From Smithellaceae bacterium (GTDB taxonomy: Bacteria > Desulfobacterota > Syntrophia > Syntrophales > Smithellaceae): 10,642 bases of DNA. The translations under genes and the position numbers were made by a program. The stretch spans positions 1 through 10,642 of the forward strand of contig JAQVLL010000041.1 of NCBI GenBank assembly GCA_028704195.1, given 5' to 3'. The notes beneath the pieces were generated by a model. The model saw only the letters and a list, made by a program, of their open reading frames with translations. It searched no databases and was not told the origin of the DNA. Every line of letters starts with the position of its first letter. Positions within the stretch are counted from its first letter, which is position 1. Below, piece by piece: positions 1 through 6,586 of the stretch.

Positions 1-2061
1 ATGGGAGGATCAGCCGTGGTCATCATTCTGATTGCTTCCGTTGTAGGTATTCTTGGCTCCTATGCAGTGGCTTGGTTCGGTATCCGGATTAACACGGTGG
101 CCAACTCCCGCGCCGCTTTTGCCTCTCTTTCCGGCAATCCCCTCAACATCGTTAACATCTGCCTGCGTTCCGGCATGAGCGTGGGACTTGTCCTGGTCAG
201 CATTGAGTTGTTCGTCATGCTCGTTATTCTGGTTTACATTCCCCAGGAAGTGGCCGGTTCGTGTTTCATCGGCTTCGCCATTGGTGAATCTCTGGGCGCT
301 TCCGTGCTGCGTATCTGCGGCGGTATCTTCACGAAGATTGCCGACATCGGTTCCGACCTGATGAAGATCGTCTTCCATCTTCCCGAAGACGACCCGAAAA
401 ACCCCGGTGTCATCGCCGACTGTACGGGTGACAACGCGGGCGACAGCGTCGGTCCATCGGCGGACGGTTTTGAAACCTACGGTGTAACCGGTGTTGCCTT
501 GATTACTTTTCTTGCTTTGGCTCTGAAAGACACACCTGAAATGGGCGGCAGATTGATTATTTGGATTTTTGCCATGAGAATCCTCATGATTCTGACTTCG
601 CTTGCTTCTTACTTCATCAATAACGGTATCAGTCAGGCCGCTTTTGGTGGTAAAAAAGAATTCAATTTTGAACATCCGTTAACCAATCTGGTTTGGATCA
701 CCTCGATCGTTTCCATCGCCGTTACCTTTATCGCCAGCTATTATCTGCTGGGTGATCTGCCTGTAGAATATGCCGGTCTGTGGTGGGCACTGGCTGTCAT
801 CATCAGCTGCGGAACCATTGCCGGCGCGTTGATTCCGGAATTCACCAAAATCTTCACCAGTACTTCTTCGCGTCACTGCGAAGAAGTTGTCAACGCTTCC
901 AAGCAGGGCGGTGCTTCGCTGAACATTCTGTCCGGTCTGGTTGCCGGTAACTTTTCCGGTTTCTGGCTGGGCATGGTGATTATGTTCCTGATGTTTGTTG
1001 CATACATGGTGTCGAAGCAGGCTGCCGTCCTGGCGATTATGCCCCCGGCGTTCGTATTTGCCGCGCCCGTGTTTGCTTTCGGTCTGGTTGCCTTCGGTTT
1101 CCTGGGTATGGGTCCCGTGACTATTGCTGTGGACAGCTTTGGACCGGTTTCCGACAATGCACAGTCCATTTATGAACTGTCTCTGATCGAATCACGTCCC
1201 GACACGAAGGACGTTGTGAAAAAAGAATACGGTATCACGCCTGATTTTGAACTGGCCAAGCACTTCCTGGAATCCGCTGACGGCGCAGGCAATACCTTTA
1301 AAGCGACAGCCAAGCCCGTGCTGATCGGTACCGCCGTTGTCGGCGCCACCACGATGGTGTTCGGCATCATCATTATGCTCGAAGGTCTTTTCGGCAATGT
1401 TATCGCTAAACTCTCGCTCGTTCAGCCGGAAATCATTCTGGGTCTGATTGCCGGTGGTAGCGTTATTTACTGGTTCACCGGCGCTTCCATTCAGGCGGTT
1501 GTCACCGGCTCTTACGAGGCGGTTGTGTACATTAAGATGAACATCAAACTGGACAAGCAGGAAGCCTCGATTGAAGACTCCAAGGAAGTTGTCAAGATCT
1601 GTACCCAGTATGCTCAAAAGGGTATGATCAACATCTTCATTGTGATCTTCTTCATGTGCCTGGCGTTTTCCTTCTTTAACCCCTACTTCTTCATCGGTTA
1701 CCTGATCGGCATCGCCTTCTTCGGTCTGTTCCAGGCGATTTTCATGGCCAATGCCGGCGGTTGCTGGGACAACGGCAAGAAAATTGTTGAAGTGGATCTG
1801 AAGATGAAAAACACCCCGCTGCATGAAGCCAGTGTTGTCGGCGACACCGTCGGCGATCCCTTCAAAGATACATCTTCTGTTTCTTTGAACCCGATCATCA
1901 AATTCACGACGCTGTTTGGTCTGTTGGCAACGGAAATTGCCGTTACCATGCAGAACCCGAATTTGAAATTGGGCTTGGCAGTTATCTTCCTGCTGATCGC
2001 TCTTGTGTTCGCGTATCGCTCTTTCTACAGCATGAGAATTTCCGCTGAAAAACTGGGCTAG
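1..2061 (+). CDS. hppA: Membrane-bound ion-translocating pyrophosphatase, 5'-truncated by window edge
   Basis: Integral membrane enzyme that hydrolyses pyrophosphate and pumps H+ or Na+ across the cytoplasmic membrane. The frame is open from base 1 for 686 codons. The first visible segment matches the third helix of the family (compared from memory with the Thermotoga enzyme), so about 80 N-terminal residues probably lie upstream and the ATG at base 1 is probably an internal Met. Family motifs are present: E129-D-D-P-K-N-P, then D140, D144, D148 and D155 of the Mg-pyrophosphate site; D378-S-F-G-P-V-S-D385-N; N584-A-G-G-C-W-D590-N; and G614-D-T-V-G-D-P-F-K-D623. The first loop reads GDNAGDSVGPSADGFETYG, which departs from the usual GDNVGD(V/C)AG form. 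In G430-N-T-F-K434, Lys occupies the position that in this family marks K+-independent enzymes. The ion-gate Glu of helix 6 is not at its canonical place in my alignment. Whether it pumps H+ or Na+ cannot be decided here. Confidence 0.95.
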   Translation: MGGSAVVIILIASVVGILGSYAVAWFGIRINTVANSRAAFASLSGNPLNIVNICLRSGMSVGLVLVSIELFVMLVILVYIPQEVAGSCFIGFAIGESLGASVLRICGGIFTKIADIGSDLMKIVFHLPEDDPKNPGVIADCTGDNAGDSVGPSADGFETYGVTGVALITFLALALKDTPEMGGRLIIWIFAMRILMILTSLASYFINNGISQAAFGGKKEFNFEHPLTNLVWITSIVSIAVTFIASYYLLGDLPVEYAGLWWALAVIISCGTIAGALIPEFTKIFTSTSSRHCEEVVNASKQGGASLNILSGLVAGNFSGFWLGMVIMFLMFVAYMVSKQAAVLAIMPPAFVFAAPVFAFGLVAFGFLGMGPVTIAVDSFGPVSDNAQSIYELSLIESRPDTKDVVKKEYGITPDFELAKHFLESADGAGNTFKATAKPVLIGTAVVGATTMVFGIIIMLEGLFGNVIAKLSLVQPEIILGLIAGGSVIYWFTGASIQAVVTGSYEAVVYIKMNIKLDKQEASIEDSKEVVKICTQYAQKGMINIFIVIFFMCLAFSFFNPYFFIGYLIGIAFFGLFQAIFMANAGGCWDNGKKIVEVDLKMKNTPLHEASVVGDTVGDPFKDTSSVSLNPIIKFTTLFGLLATEIAVTMQNPNLKLGLAVIFLLIALVFAYRSFYSMRISAEKLG

Positions 2062-2085
2062 AAAGAAGTCGTTTAACTCTTAACC

Positions 2086-2121
2086 AAAAAAGGCGCTCCC
2101 GAAATGGAGCGCCTTTTTTTT
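2086..2121. terminator. Bidirectional rho-independent terminator between convergent genes
   Basis: An 8-bp perfect stem, GGCGCTCC (2092-2099) with GGAGCGCC (2106-2113), closes a 6-base loop. It has a run of six A on its left and eight T on its right, so it ends with a U tract whichever strand is transcribed. It lies 30 bases after the pyrophosphatase stop codon. The TAA stop of the minus-strand 168-residue gene (2120-2122) falls in the T tract. It should end both the pyrophosphatase transcript and the rpsF-to-168-residue-protein transcript. Confidence 0.92.
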
Positions 2122-2626
2122 ACATCTTGCGGCTGTCGTAAGCCCAGTGCAAAAGGGCCTGGCGCTGTCTGCGCCGGCAGTGCAGGTCTCCTGCCGGACA
2201 ATGTTTGCGGAGTTGTGCGATGTGTCGCTGCATGGCTTTCCAGCGCTTGATCTGCCTTTCATCGTCCGGGCAGCGGCGGCCCATGTAGTAGCGGCAATAC
2301 CATTGAAACCAGCCCCGGGGGTCGTCAGGGTAAATCCAGCCTTTGGAAATCCAATAGGATAGTGGTTTTGACGCGTTGACGCCAAAACAGTTGAGTTTCG
2401 GATCATGACGTTCGGGGCAAAGTCTGGCCCTGGAAAACCAAGATCGGGGGAATTCATTGCGGCAGTCGGTCATGTATTTCCCGCCGAAGACACCCATTTC
2501 CAGCATTTGTTTCGGTGTCAGTTCCGGCCGGAATTCGGGATCGAAATCTCTGCCAACGGGCCTGGTCAGAAAGTAACGGTAGCCTTTCTGCATTCGGTCA
2601 TTGACGATGATTTCTTTGTCCTTCAT
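2120..2626 (-). CDS. Conserved protein of unknown function, 168 aa
   Basis: Soluble, basic protein with no signal peptide or membrane segment. I recognise the family pattern from memory (a G-Y-x-Y-x-L-T start, F-x-P-E-L-T-P-K-x-M-L-E-x-G-V-F-G-G-K-Y-M, then D-D-P-R-G-W-F-Q-W-Y-C-R-Y-Y-x-G-R-R and R-Q-R-Q-A-L-L-H-W-A-Y-D), but I know no assigned function. It is rich in Cys (55, 70, 80, 111, 119, 143, 150) and Trp (63, 92, 97, 107, 109, 129, 161). These and the many Arg/Lys suggest a compact nucleic-acid- or metal-binding fold, which is speculation. It lies 62 bases after dnaB on the same strand with no terminator between them, so it is probably the last gene of the rpsF operon. The ribosome-binding site (AGGCGG, 3 bases before ATG) is poorly spaced. 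Met12, just before the conserved G-Y-R-Y, is an alternative start. Confidence 0.85.
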   Translation of the reverse strand: MKDKEIIVNDRMQKGYRYFLTRPVGRDFDPEFRPELTPKQMLEMGVFGGKYMTDCRNEFPRSWFSRARLCPERHDPKLNCFGVNASKPLSYWISKGWIYPDDPRGWFQWYCRYYMGRRCPDDERQIKRWKAMQRHIAQLRKHCPAGDLHCRRRQRQALLHWAYDSRKM

Positions 2627-2688
2627 GTCCGCCTATGTCGAAAAAAGGTTTCTGATGATGATCGCCTAGTTCAGCTACGCCCAATCCT

Positions 2689-4047
2689 TCATTGTGGATG
2701 TGCATCCGGACGCGCCAGGTTTTCAAAGGTGGTGAACTTGTCCAGAAAGGCGAGTTTCACGGATCCGGTAGGGCCGTTGCGTTGCTTGCCGATGATGATT
2801 TCGGCAGTGCCTTTATCAGGGTTATCATCGGATTTGTTGTATACTTCATCCCTGTAAATAAAGGCGATCACGTCCGCGTCCTGCTCAATGGCGCCCGATT
2901 CACGCAAATCTGCCATTTGCGGCCTGCGGTTGGGGCGGTCTTCCACTTTCCGGTTGAGCTGGGATAAAGCGATCACCGGTACCTTCAGTTCTTTGGCCAG
3001 CGCTTTGAGCGAACGGCTGATTTCCGATATTTCCTGCTCGCGAGAATTTTGATAGCCACTGGCACGCATTAATTGAATATAGTCCACGACAATCAACCCG
3101 AGGCCCGATTCCGCTTTCAGCCGCCGCGACTTTGCTTTCATCTCCAGAACGGTAATTGCGGGCGTATCGTCTATAAAAAGAGGCGCTTCCGAAAGCCGGC
3201 CCGCCGCTGTCGTCAGTTTAGGCCAGTCGGTTTCCCCTAAATAGCCTTTGCGAATCCGTCCTGAATCGACTTTTGCCTCGGAGGAGAGCATTCTGAAGGC
3301 CAGCTGCTCCTTGGACATTTCAAGTGAGAAAATCGCAACGGGTGTCTGGCTTTCCAGCGCGGCAAACTGAGCAATATTGAGCGCGAAAGCTGTTTTACCC
3401 ATGCTGGGGCGACCGGCGATAATAATCAGGTCGGAATTCTGCAAGCCGGATGTCATGTCGTCGATTTTCTCGAACCCTGTGGCCACGCCGGTGATCAGCG
3501 CCTTGCGGGCAAAGAGGTCTTCAATAGCCTTGAAACTTTCCCTGACAATATTTTTAATAGGATAAAAAGACGTTCGGACTTTATTTTCGGATATTTCAAA
3601 AATCCTGTGTTCTGCTCTATCCAATACCTGATCAACATCAGAACCTGTTTCATAGCAGCTGTTGATGATTTCGGTGGCTGAACCGATCAGTCCTCGCAAA
3701 ATAGATTTTTCTTTTACAATTTTTGCGTAGTTGGAAACGTTGGCGGCGGAGGGGACATTATCTACCAGTGAAGCAAGATAAGCGGTGCCCCCCACCGAAT
3801 CCAGAATGTTCCTGTCTTTGAGGGCATTACTTAATGTAATCAGGTCAACAGGCTCGTTTTTGTCGGCAAGCTCGGCGATGACGGAAAAAATTTTCCGGTG
3901 TGCTTCATTGTAAAAATCATTCTGGTTGATAATTTCCTGTGCAGCGTTAATGGCATGATTCTCCAGCAGAATGCTGCCCAGAATGGATTGCTCCGCATCA
4001 ATATTCTGCGGGGGAAGCTTATATAATGCAGGGTCAATATCTTTCAT
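2689..4047 (-). CDS. dnaB: Replicative DNA helicase DnaB
   Basis: Hexameric 5'-3' helicase that unwinds DNA at the replication fork and interacts with primase and the helicase loader. At 452 residues it has normal family length. The N-terminal helical domain begins with the typical L-P-P-Q-N-x-D-A-E-Q-S-I-L-G-S at 11-25. The RecA-like domain carries Walker A G212-R-P-S-M-G-K218-T219, catalytic E243 in S-L-E-M-S, Walker B ending at D322 (I-V-V-D-Y-I-Q-L-M), the S362-Q-L-N-R motif, D-L-R-E-S-G-A-I-E-Q-D-A-D at 380-392, and K421-Q-R423 with the arginine finger. There is no intein or truncation. Its ATG overlaps the rplI stop by four bases (ATGA), which implies translational coupling to L9. It is the fifth gene of the rpsF operon; the order rplI-dnaB is common in bacteria. 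Confidence 0.98.
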   Translation of the reverse strand: MKDIDPALYKLPPQNIDAEQSILGSILLENHAINAAQEIINQNDFYNEAHRKIFSVIAELADKNEPVDLITLSNALKDRNILDSVGGTAYLASLVDNVPSAANVSNYAKIVKEKSILRGLIGSATEIINSCYETGSDVDQVLDRAEHRIFEISENKVRTSFYPIKNIVRESFKAIEDLFARKALITGVATGFEKIDDMTSGLQNSDLIIIAGRPSMGKTAFALNIAQFAALESQTPVAIFSLEMSKEQLAFRMLSSEAKVDSGRIRKGYLGETDWPKLTTAAGRLSEAPLFIDDTPAITVLEMKAKSRRLKAESGLGLIVVDYIQLMRASGYQNSREQEISEISRSLKALAKELKVPVIALSQLNRKVEDRPNRRPQMADLRESGAIEQDADVIAFIYRDEVYNKSDDNPDKGTAEIIIGKQRNGPTGSVKLAFLDKFTTFENLARPDAHPQ

Positions 4048-4493
4048 GATTCTTCGCCGACAACATTCACTTTCAGTTCCGTTTCGATACCCGGTGCCAG
4101 CTTGATTTTCACTTTAAACTCCCCCAGGGATTTGATCTGTTCATCGTGCACGATCATTTTACGATCGATTTCGAAGCCTTTTTCTTTGAGAGCTAATTCG
4201 ATATCTTTGGATGTGACTGAACCGAAGATCTTGTGCTGATCACCTACTTTTCGGGGTAACGTCAGCGTAACCTGCGCCAGACGGGTAGCCAGTTCCTGCG
4301 CGCCGGCCTTTTCTTTTTGCACTTTTTGCAGAATATTCTTTTTTTCAAATTCAAAGGCTTTGATATTCTTATCGTCTGCCTCGACAGCCAGGCCTTTCGG
4401 AATCAGCAAATTGCGGGCATAACCGTCGTGAACTTTTATCAGATCACCGGCCTTGCCCAGAGAAGGCACGTTTTGTTTTAAGATAACCTTCAT
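4044..4493 (-). CDS. rplI: 50S ribosomal protein L9
   Basis: Large-subunit protein that binds 23S rRNA at the base of the L1 stalk and helps maintain reading frame. It has 149 residues, the usual length. The N-terminal rRNA-binding domain is canonical: M-K-V-I-L-K-x-x-V-x-x-L-G-K-x-G-D, then V-x-x-G-Y-A-R-N-L-L-I-P-K-G-L-A at 21-36. A long charged connecting helix runs from about 41 to 75. The C-terminal domain contains the typical K-I-F-G-S-V-T at 88-94. An excellent ribosome-binding site, AGGAGG (4500-4505), stands 6 bases before the ATG. The gene lies 36 bases after the DUF2232 gene and overlaps dnaB by four bases. Confidence 0.98.
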   Translation of the reverse strand: MKVILKQNVPSLGKAGDLIKVHDGYARNLLIPKGLAVEADDKNIKAFEFEKKNILQKVQKEKAGAQELATRLAQVTLTLPRKVGDQHKIFGSVTSKDIELALKEKGFEIDRKMIVHDEQIKSLGEFKVKIKLAPGIETELKVNVVGEES

Positions 4494-4529
4494 GTAAAAC
4501 CTCCTGCTGTCATTAAATTGTTTATAAAA

Positions 4530-5600
4530 TCAAGTTGTTGTCTGATCTTTACGAAAATATTTCCGAAAATCAATCCAGATGTCGAATAACCCCATTACAG
4601 CTATTGCTATCATAAGAATTTGCTGAATCGCAATTAAAAAATAACTGAGCCAGCGGAAAAAGAAGGGGATGTTTTTGTGCTGAAAAAAGAAGCTAACAAT
4701 AGCGAGGCCTTGAAGCAGATAGATAAAAGATGCAACCAGAAAAACATTGAGTCCCCAAAAACGGATGTTGGTTTGCGCAAGTAGACTCAAACTGCCACCT
4801 GCAATAAAAAGCCACACCAGCCAGCCCGGCGCCCGCCATTTGCACAGGGCGGAAATTTGGGGCAGGACAACACCGACTTTGTTCAGCATTCTGTTCCCCA
4901 TGAGCGTGTTCATCCAGACCGTGAACAATACCGCAATGATGCAAAGGGCGGGGGAAATTCCGGTAAAAATCTGGATGACGGCGGGTTTGCTGTCTTGAAT
5001 CGCCTTGAGTTCTTCGGGCTTTAAAGGCATCCGGCTGTAAAATTGAATGTTTAGTTCCACAGCCTGGGTGAAATATTTTTCAATCAGCTGGATGGGGCTG
5101 ATGGAAAGTTGAGATGCGCTGTAGAAAACATAAAAGCCGATCGCACCCAGGAGAATCAGAGAGGGCAGGATCGTGATGATTTCAATTGAATAGTTCTTTT
5201 GTGTTGTCCGGGCCATCACCATGCCGGCCAGTCCCATTACCGTCAGGGCAAACACGGGTATGATGGAATGGATGGACGAGAGGACGATTGCCATGGCGCA
5301 AAGCACAACCAGAAATGCGAGCAGTGTTTTGGTCTGATCATTCAGCAGGTACAGGATAAATAAAACCATCGGCAGTGTCATGAGAAACAGTAAACCGATA
5401 AAGGGAATCAGGGAGGCAGCTGAAAAAAATGTGATAATCAGCAACAGCTTGAAAAACGGGCTGTTAGAAGACAATAAATTTGTGTTTGCCAAGGGTATAA
5501 CCTGTGCTGAAAAAACGTCAATGATACTGAAAAACGTTTCTGCCTGCGGATAAATCAAATGCCGGCCGGTCCAACCCACAGGTATAAAACCAACCGGCAT
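4530..5600 (-). CDS. DUF2232 (YybS-like) multi-pass membrane protein; start uncertain
   Basis: Polytopic inner-membrane protein of unknown function. From the ATG at 5598-5600 it has 356 residues. Hydrophobic segments lie at roughly 50-70, 71-86, 93-110, 113-130 and 139-160, followed by a more polar stretch (about 161-208) and further segments to about 340; the C-terminus is basic. I assign it to DUF2232 on this topology and on its place between rpsR and rplI, where such genes commonly occur in related bacteria. The start is doubtful: the ATG at 5600 lies inside the 5' arm of a strong hairpin, has no Shine-Dalgarno sequence, and would add about 48 polar residues before the first membrane helix. 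A TTG at 5490-5492 (320 residues, weak AGG upstream) gives a length closer to the family norm. Still longer frames, beginning inside rpsR, are implausible. Confidence 0.8.
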   Translation of the reverse strand: MPVGFIPVGWTGRHLIYPQAETFFSIIDVFSAQVIPLANTNLLSSNSPFFKLLLIITFFSAASLIPFIGLLFLMTLPMVLFILYLLNDQTKTLLAFLVVLCAMAIVLSSIHSIIPVFALTVMGLAGMVMARTTQKNYSIEIITILPSLILLGAIGFYVFYSASQLSISPIQLIEKYFTQAVELNIQFYSRMPLKPEELKAIQDSKPAVIQIFTGISPALCIIAVLFTVWMNTLMGNRMLNKVGVVLPQISALCKWRAPGWLVWLFIAGGSLSLLAQTNIRFWGLNVFLVASFIYLLQGLAIVSFFFQHKNIPFFFRWLSYFLIAIQQILMIAIAVMGLFDIWIDFRKYFRKDQTTT

Positions 5601-5604
5601 TTGA
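5555..5604 (-). promoter_or_regulatory. Intercistronic hairpin between rpsR and the DUF2232 gene
   Basis: A perfect 11-base inverted repeat, TCAAATGCCGG and CCGGCATTTGA, starts 10 bases after the rpsR stop codon. In the minus-strand RNA the stem can extend inward by about seven more pairs, including several G-U pairs, leaving a loop of about 14 bases. On the plus strand the corresponding inner positions are C-A mismatches, so the structure favours the operon's own transcript. Only a short U-poor stretch (TTTATCC) follows, so it would be a weak terminator at best. An attenuator, RNA-processing site or 3'-end stabiliser for the rpsF-rpsR message is more likely. Confidence 0.65.
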
Positions 5605-5614
5605 GAAAACTTTT

Positions 5615-5884
5615 TTATCTGCCTTCCGCAGTAACAAAAGGCATGATGGCGATGGTGCGGGCGCGCTTGATGGCAACGGTCAGTTCTCTCTGGTGACGGG
5701 CGCAATTGCCGGTGATTCTTCTGGGCATAATCTTGCCGCGCTCTGTTACAAAATTACTGAGGATAACAGGGTTTTTATAATCAATTTTAATATTGGAGTC
5801 CGTGCAGAATCTGCAGAATTTCTTTCTGTGAAAAAATCTTTTGTGAGGCGGACGTGATGGTCTTTCGCCGTTGGATACAGCCAT
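5615..5884 (-). CDS. rpsR: 30S ribosomal protein S18
   Basis: Small-subunit protein that binds the central domain of 16S rRNA as a heterodimer with S6. It has 89 residues, normal length. The core is typical: K-K-F-C-R-F-C at 21-27, I-D-Y-K-N at 34-38, L-x-x-F-V-T-E-R-G-K-I-M-P-R-R-I-T-G at 42-59, and H-Q-R-E-L-x-x-A-I-K-R-A-R at 64-76. C24, C27, C61 and H64 could form a zinc site, so this appears to be the cysteine-containing ('C+') type of S18. Translation starts only 2 bases after the rpsF stop, with AAGGGG at the end of rpsF serving as ribosome-binding site. Close linkage to rpsF fits equimolar production of the S6:S18 pair. Confidence 0.98.
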   Translation of the reverse strand: MAVSNGERPSRPPHKRFFHRKKFCRFCTDSNIKIDYKNPVILSNFVTERGKIMPRRITGNCARHQRELTVAIKRARTIAIMPFVTAEGR

Positions 5885-5886
5885 GG

Positions 5887-6360
5887 TTATTCCCCTTTCG
5901 TTGTATTTTCTTCCCGTGTGATTGTTTTTCGCGGAGCCGGCCTGCTGGGTCTGGCTTCGCCTGCGGCGGCCTTTTCATCTTTGTTTGCTGCTGAATTGTC
6001 GGTTTCGATTCGTATCTGGGTGCGCTTCACTTCCGCTGCGGCCACTTCCGCTTCCATTCCTTCACGGGTGACAGCACCTTCCTTGGCGACGGTCATAAAT
6101 TTTAAAACCCGGTCATCAATTTTAAAATTTCTTTCCATCTCGTCCACAATGGAACCTTCACCGGCGTAATCGATGAAAAAATAAAATCCGTCTTTTTGTT
6201 TTTTGATTTCGTAGGCCAGCCGACGTTTGCCCCATTTTTCAGCTTTGGCAATGACCCCTTGACGTTCGGCGATGATGTTGGAAGACCGCTCCATGATGGC
6301 GTTGATTTCTTCTTCCGTCAAATCCGTTTTGACAATAGCGATAACTTCGTATCTTTTCAA
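5887..6360 (-). CDS. rpsF: 30S ribosomal protein S6, TTG start, long acidic/basic tail
   Basis: Small-subunit ribosomal protein and partner of S18. The N-terminal 95 residues form the canonical fold: M-K-R-Y-E-V-I-A-I-V, the signature W43-G-K-R-R-L-A-Y-E-I52, and the Y60-F-F-I-D-Y strand. From about residue 100 to 157 comes a charged, Ala/Glu/Lys-rich and probably disordered tail, which makes the protein longer than most S6 proteins. The start codon is TTG (plus-strand 6358-6360). It is supported by the alignment with other S6 proteins and by a strong AAAGGAGG (6366-6373) five bases upstream. It is the first gene of the operon. No ssb or priB gene separates it from rpsR, unlike the arrangement in many Firmicutes (ssb) or enterics (priB). 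Confidence 0.97.
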   Translation of the reverse strand: MKRYEVIAIVKTDLTEEEINAIMERSSNIIAERQGVIAKAEKWGKRRLAYEIKKQKDGFYFFIDYAGEGSIVDEMERNFKIDDRVLKFMTVAKEGAVTREGMEAEVAAAEVKRTQIRIETDNSAANKDEKAAAGEARPSRPAPRKTITREENTTKGE

Positions 6361-6365
6361 AATTT

Positions 6366-6413
6366 CCTCCTTTCGGCTCTAAAGCCCCTGATTAAGTTCA
6401 GGAGCAAGGGGAG
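6366..6413 (-). promoter_or_regulatory. Structured rpsF leader, possible S6:S18 autoregulatory element
   Basis: The minus-strand RNA just before rpsF folds into an 8-bp hairpin: GCUCCUGA (6398-6405) pairs with UCAGGGGC (6384-6391) around the loop ACUUAA. Upstream, CUCC (6410-6413) can pair with GGAG of the Shine-Dalgarno sequence (6367-6370). This closes an outer stem whose 3' side contains an unpaired CCG (6374-6376). A CCG in an asymmetric internal loop beside the start is what I recall of the S6:S18-binding leader motif known from bacterial rpsF mRNAs. The hairpin is seen in the sequence; the assignment to that motif is inference. Confidence 0.4.
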
Positions 6414-6438
6414 TCCCTATTAAATTGTGAACGATTCT

Positions 6439-6466
6439 TCTATAACATGTAAAACAAAAAATCAAG
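6439..6466 (-). promoter_or_regulatory. Candidate promoter of the rpsF operon
   Basis: The minus strand carries an extended -10 element, TG-T-TATAGA (TATAGA at 6439-6444). TTGATT lies 15 bases upstream, or CTTGAT 16 bases upstream, within a duplicated 14-mer. This would start transcription near 6432 and give a leader of about 70 bases that includes the hairpin before rpsF. The spacing is short and the -35 imperfect, so the call rests mainly on the extended -10 and the position. Confidence 0.4.
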
Positions 6467-6484
6467 GATTAAAAATCAAGGATT
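6457..6484. repeat. Perfect tandem duplication of a 14-mer in the rpsF upstream region
   Basis: AAAAATCAAGGATT occurs twice in direct succession (6457-6470 and 6471-6484) with no mismatch. It lies between the candidate minus-strand rpsF promoter and the plus-strand promoter of the aldolase-family gene. Read on the minus strand, each copy supplies a TTGATT resembling a -35 box. It could be a pair of protein-binding sites or a replication-slippage duplication. Confidence 0.85.
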
Positions 6485-6487
6485 AAG

Positions 6488-6517
6488 TTGACCTTCCGGA
6501 CGCGATGAGTGTAATAT
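6488..6517 (+). promoter_or_regulatory. Sigma70-type promoter for the class II aldolase-family gene
   Basis: TTGACC (6488-6493) and TAATAT (6512-6517) are separated by 18 bases. They are followed about 70 bases later by the GTG start and its AAGGAGG. The -35 box begins four bases after the tandem 14-mer repeat, so this promoter and that of the rpsF operon are divergent and close enough to influence each other. Confidence 0.5.
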
Positions 6518-6586
6518 GCTAATTAAAATCATTGTGTTAAATTAGGAAGGCAAGATTAAAACGGCCGGAAAAGGAGGTAGACTGTC

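Noticed and set aside
10..1949. Several minus-strand open frames of 66 to 221 codons under the pyrophosphatase gene
   Set aside because: They are antisense to a clearly conserved membrane enzyme. Their translations are polar, low-complexity reverse images of hydrophobic segments and lack good start signals.
2080..2457. 125-codon minus-strand open frame overlapping the 168-residue gene
   Set aside because: It shares most of its length with the conserved 168-residue protein in another frame and runs through the terminator hairpin.
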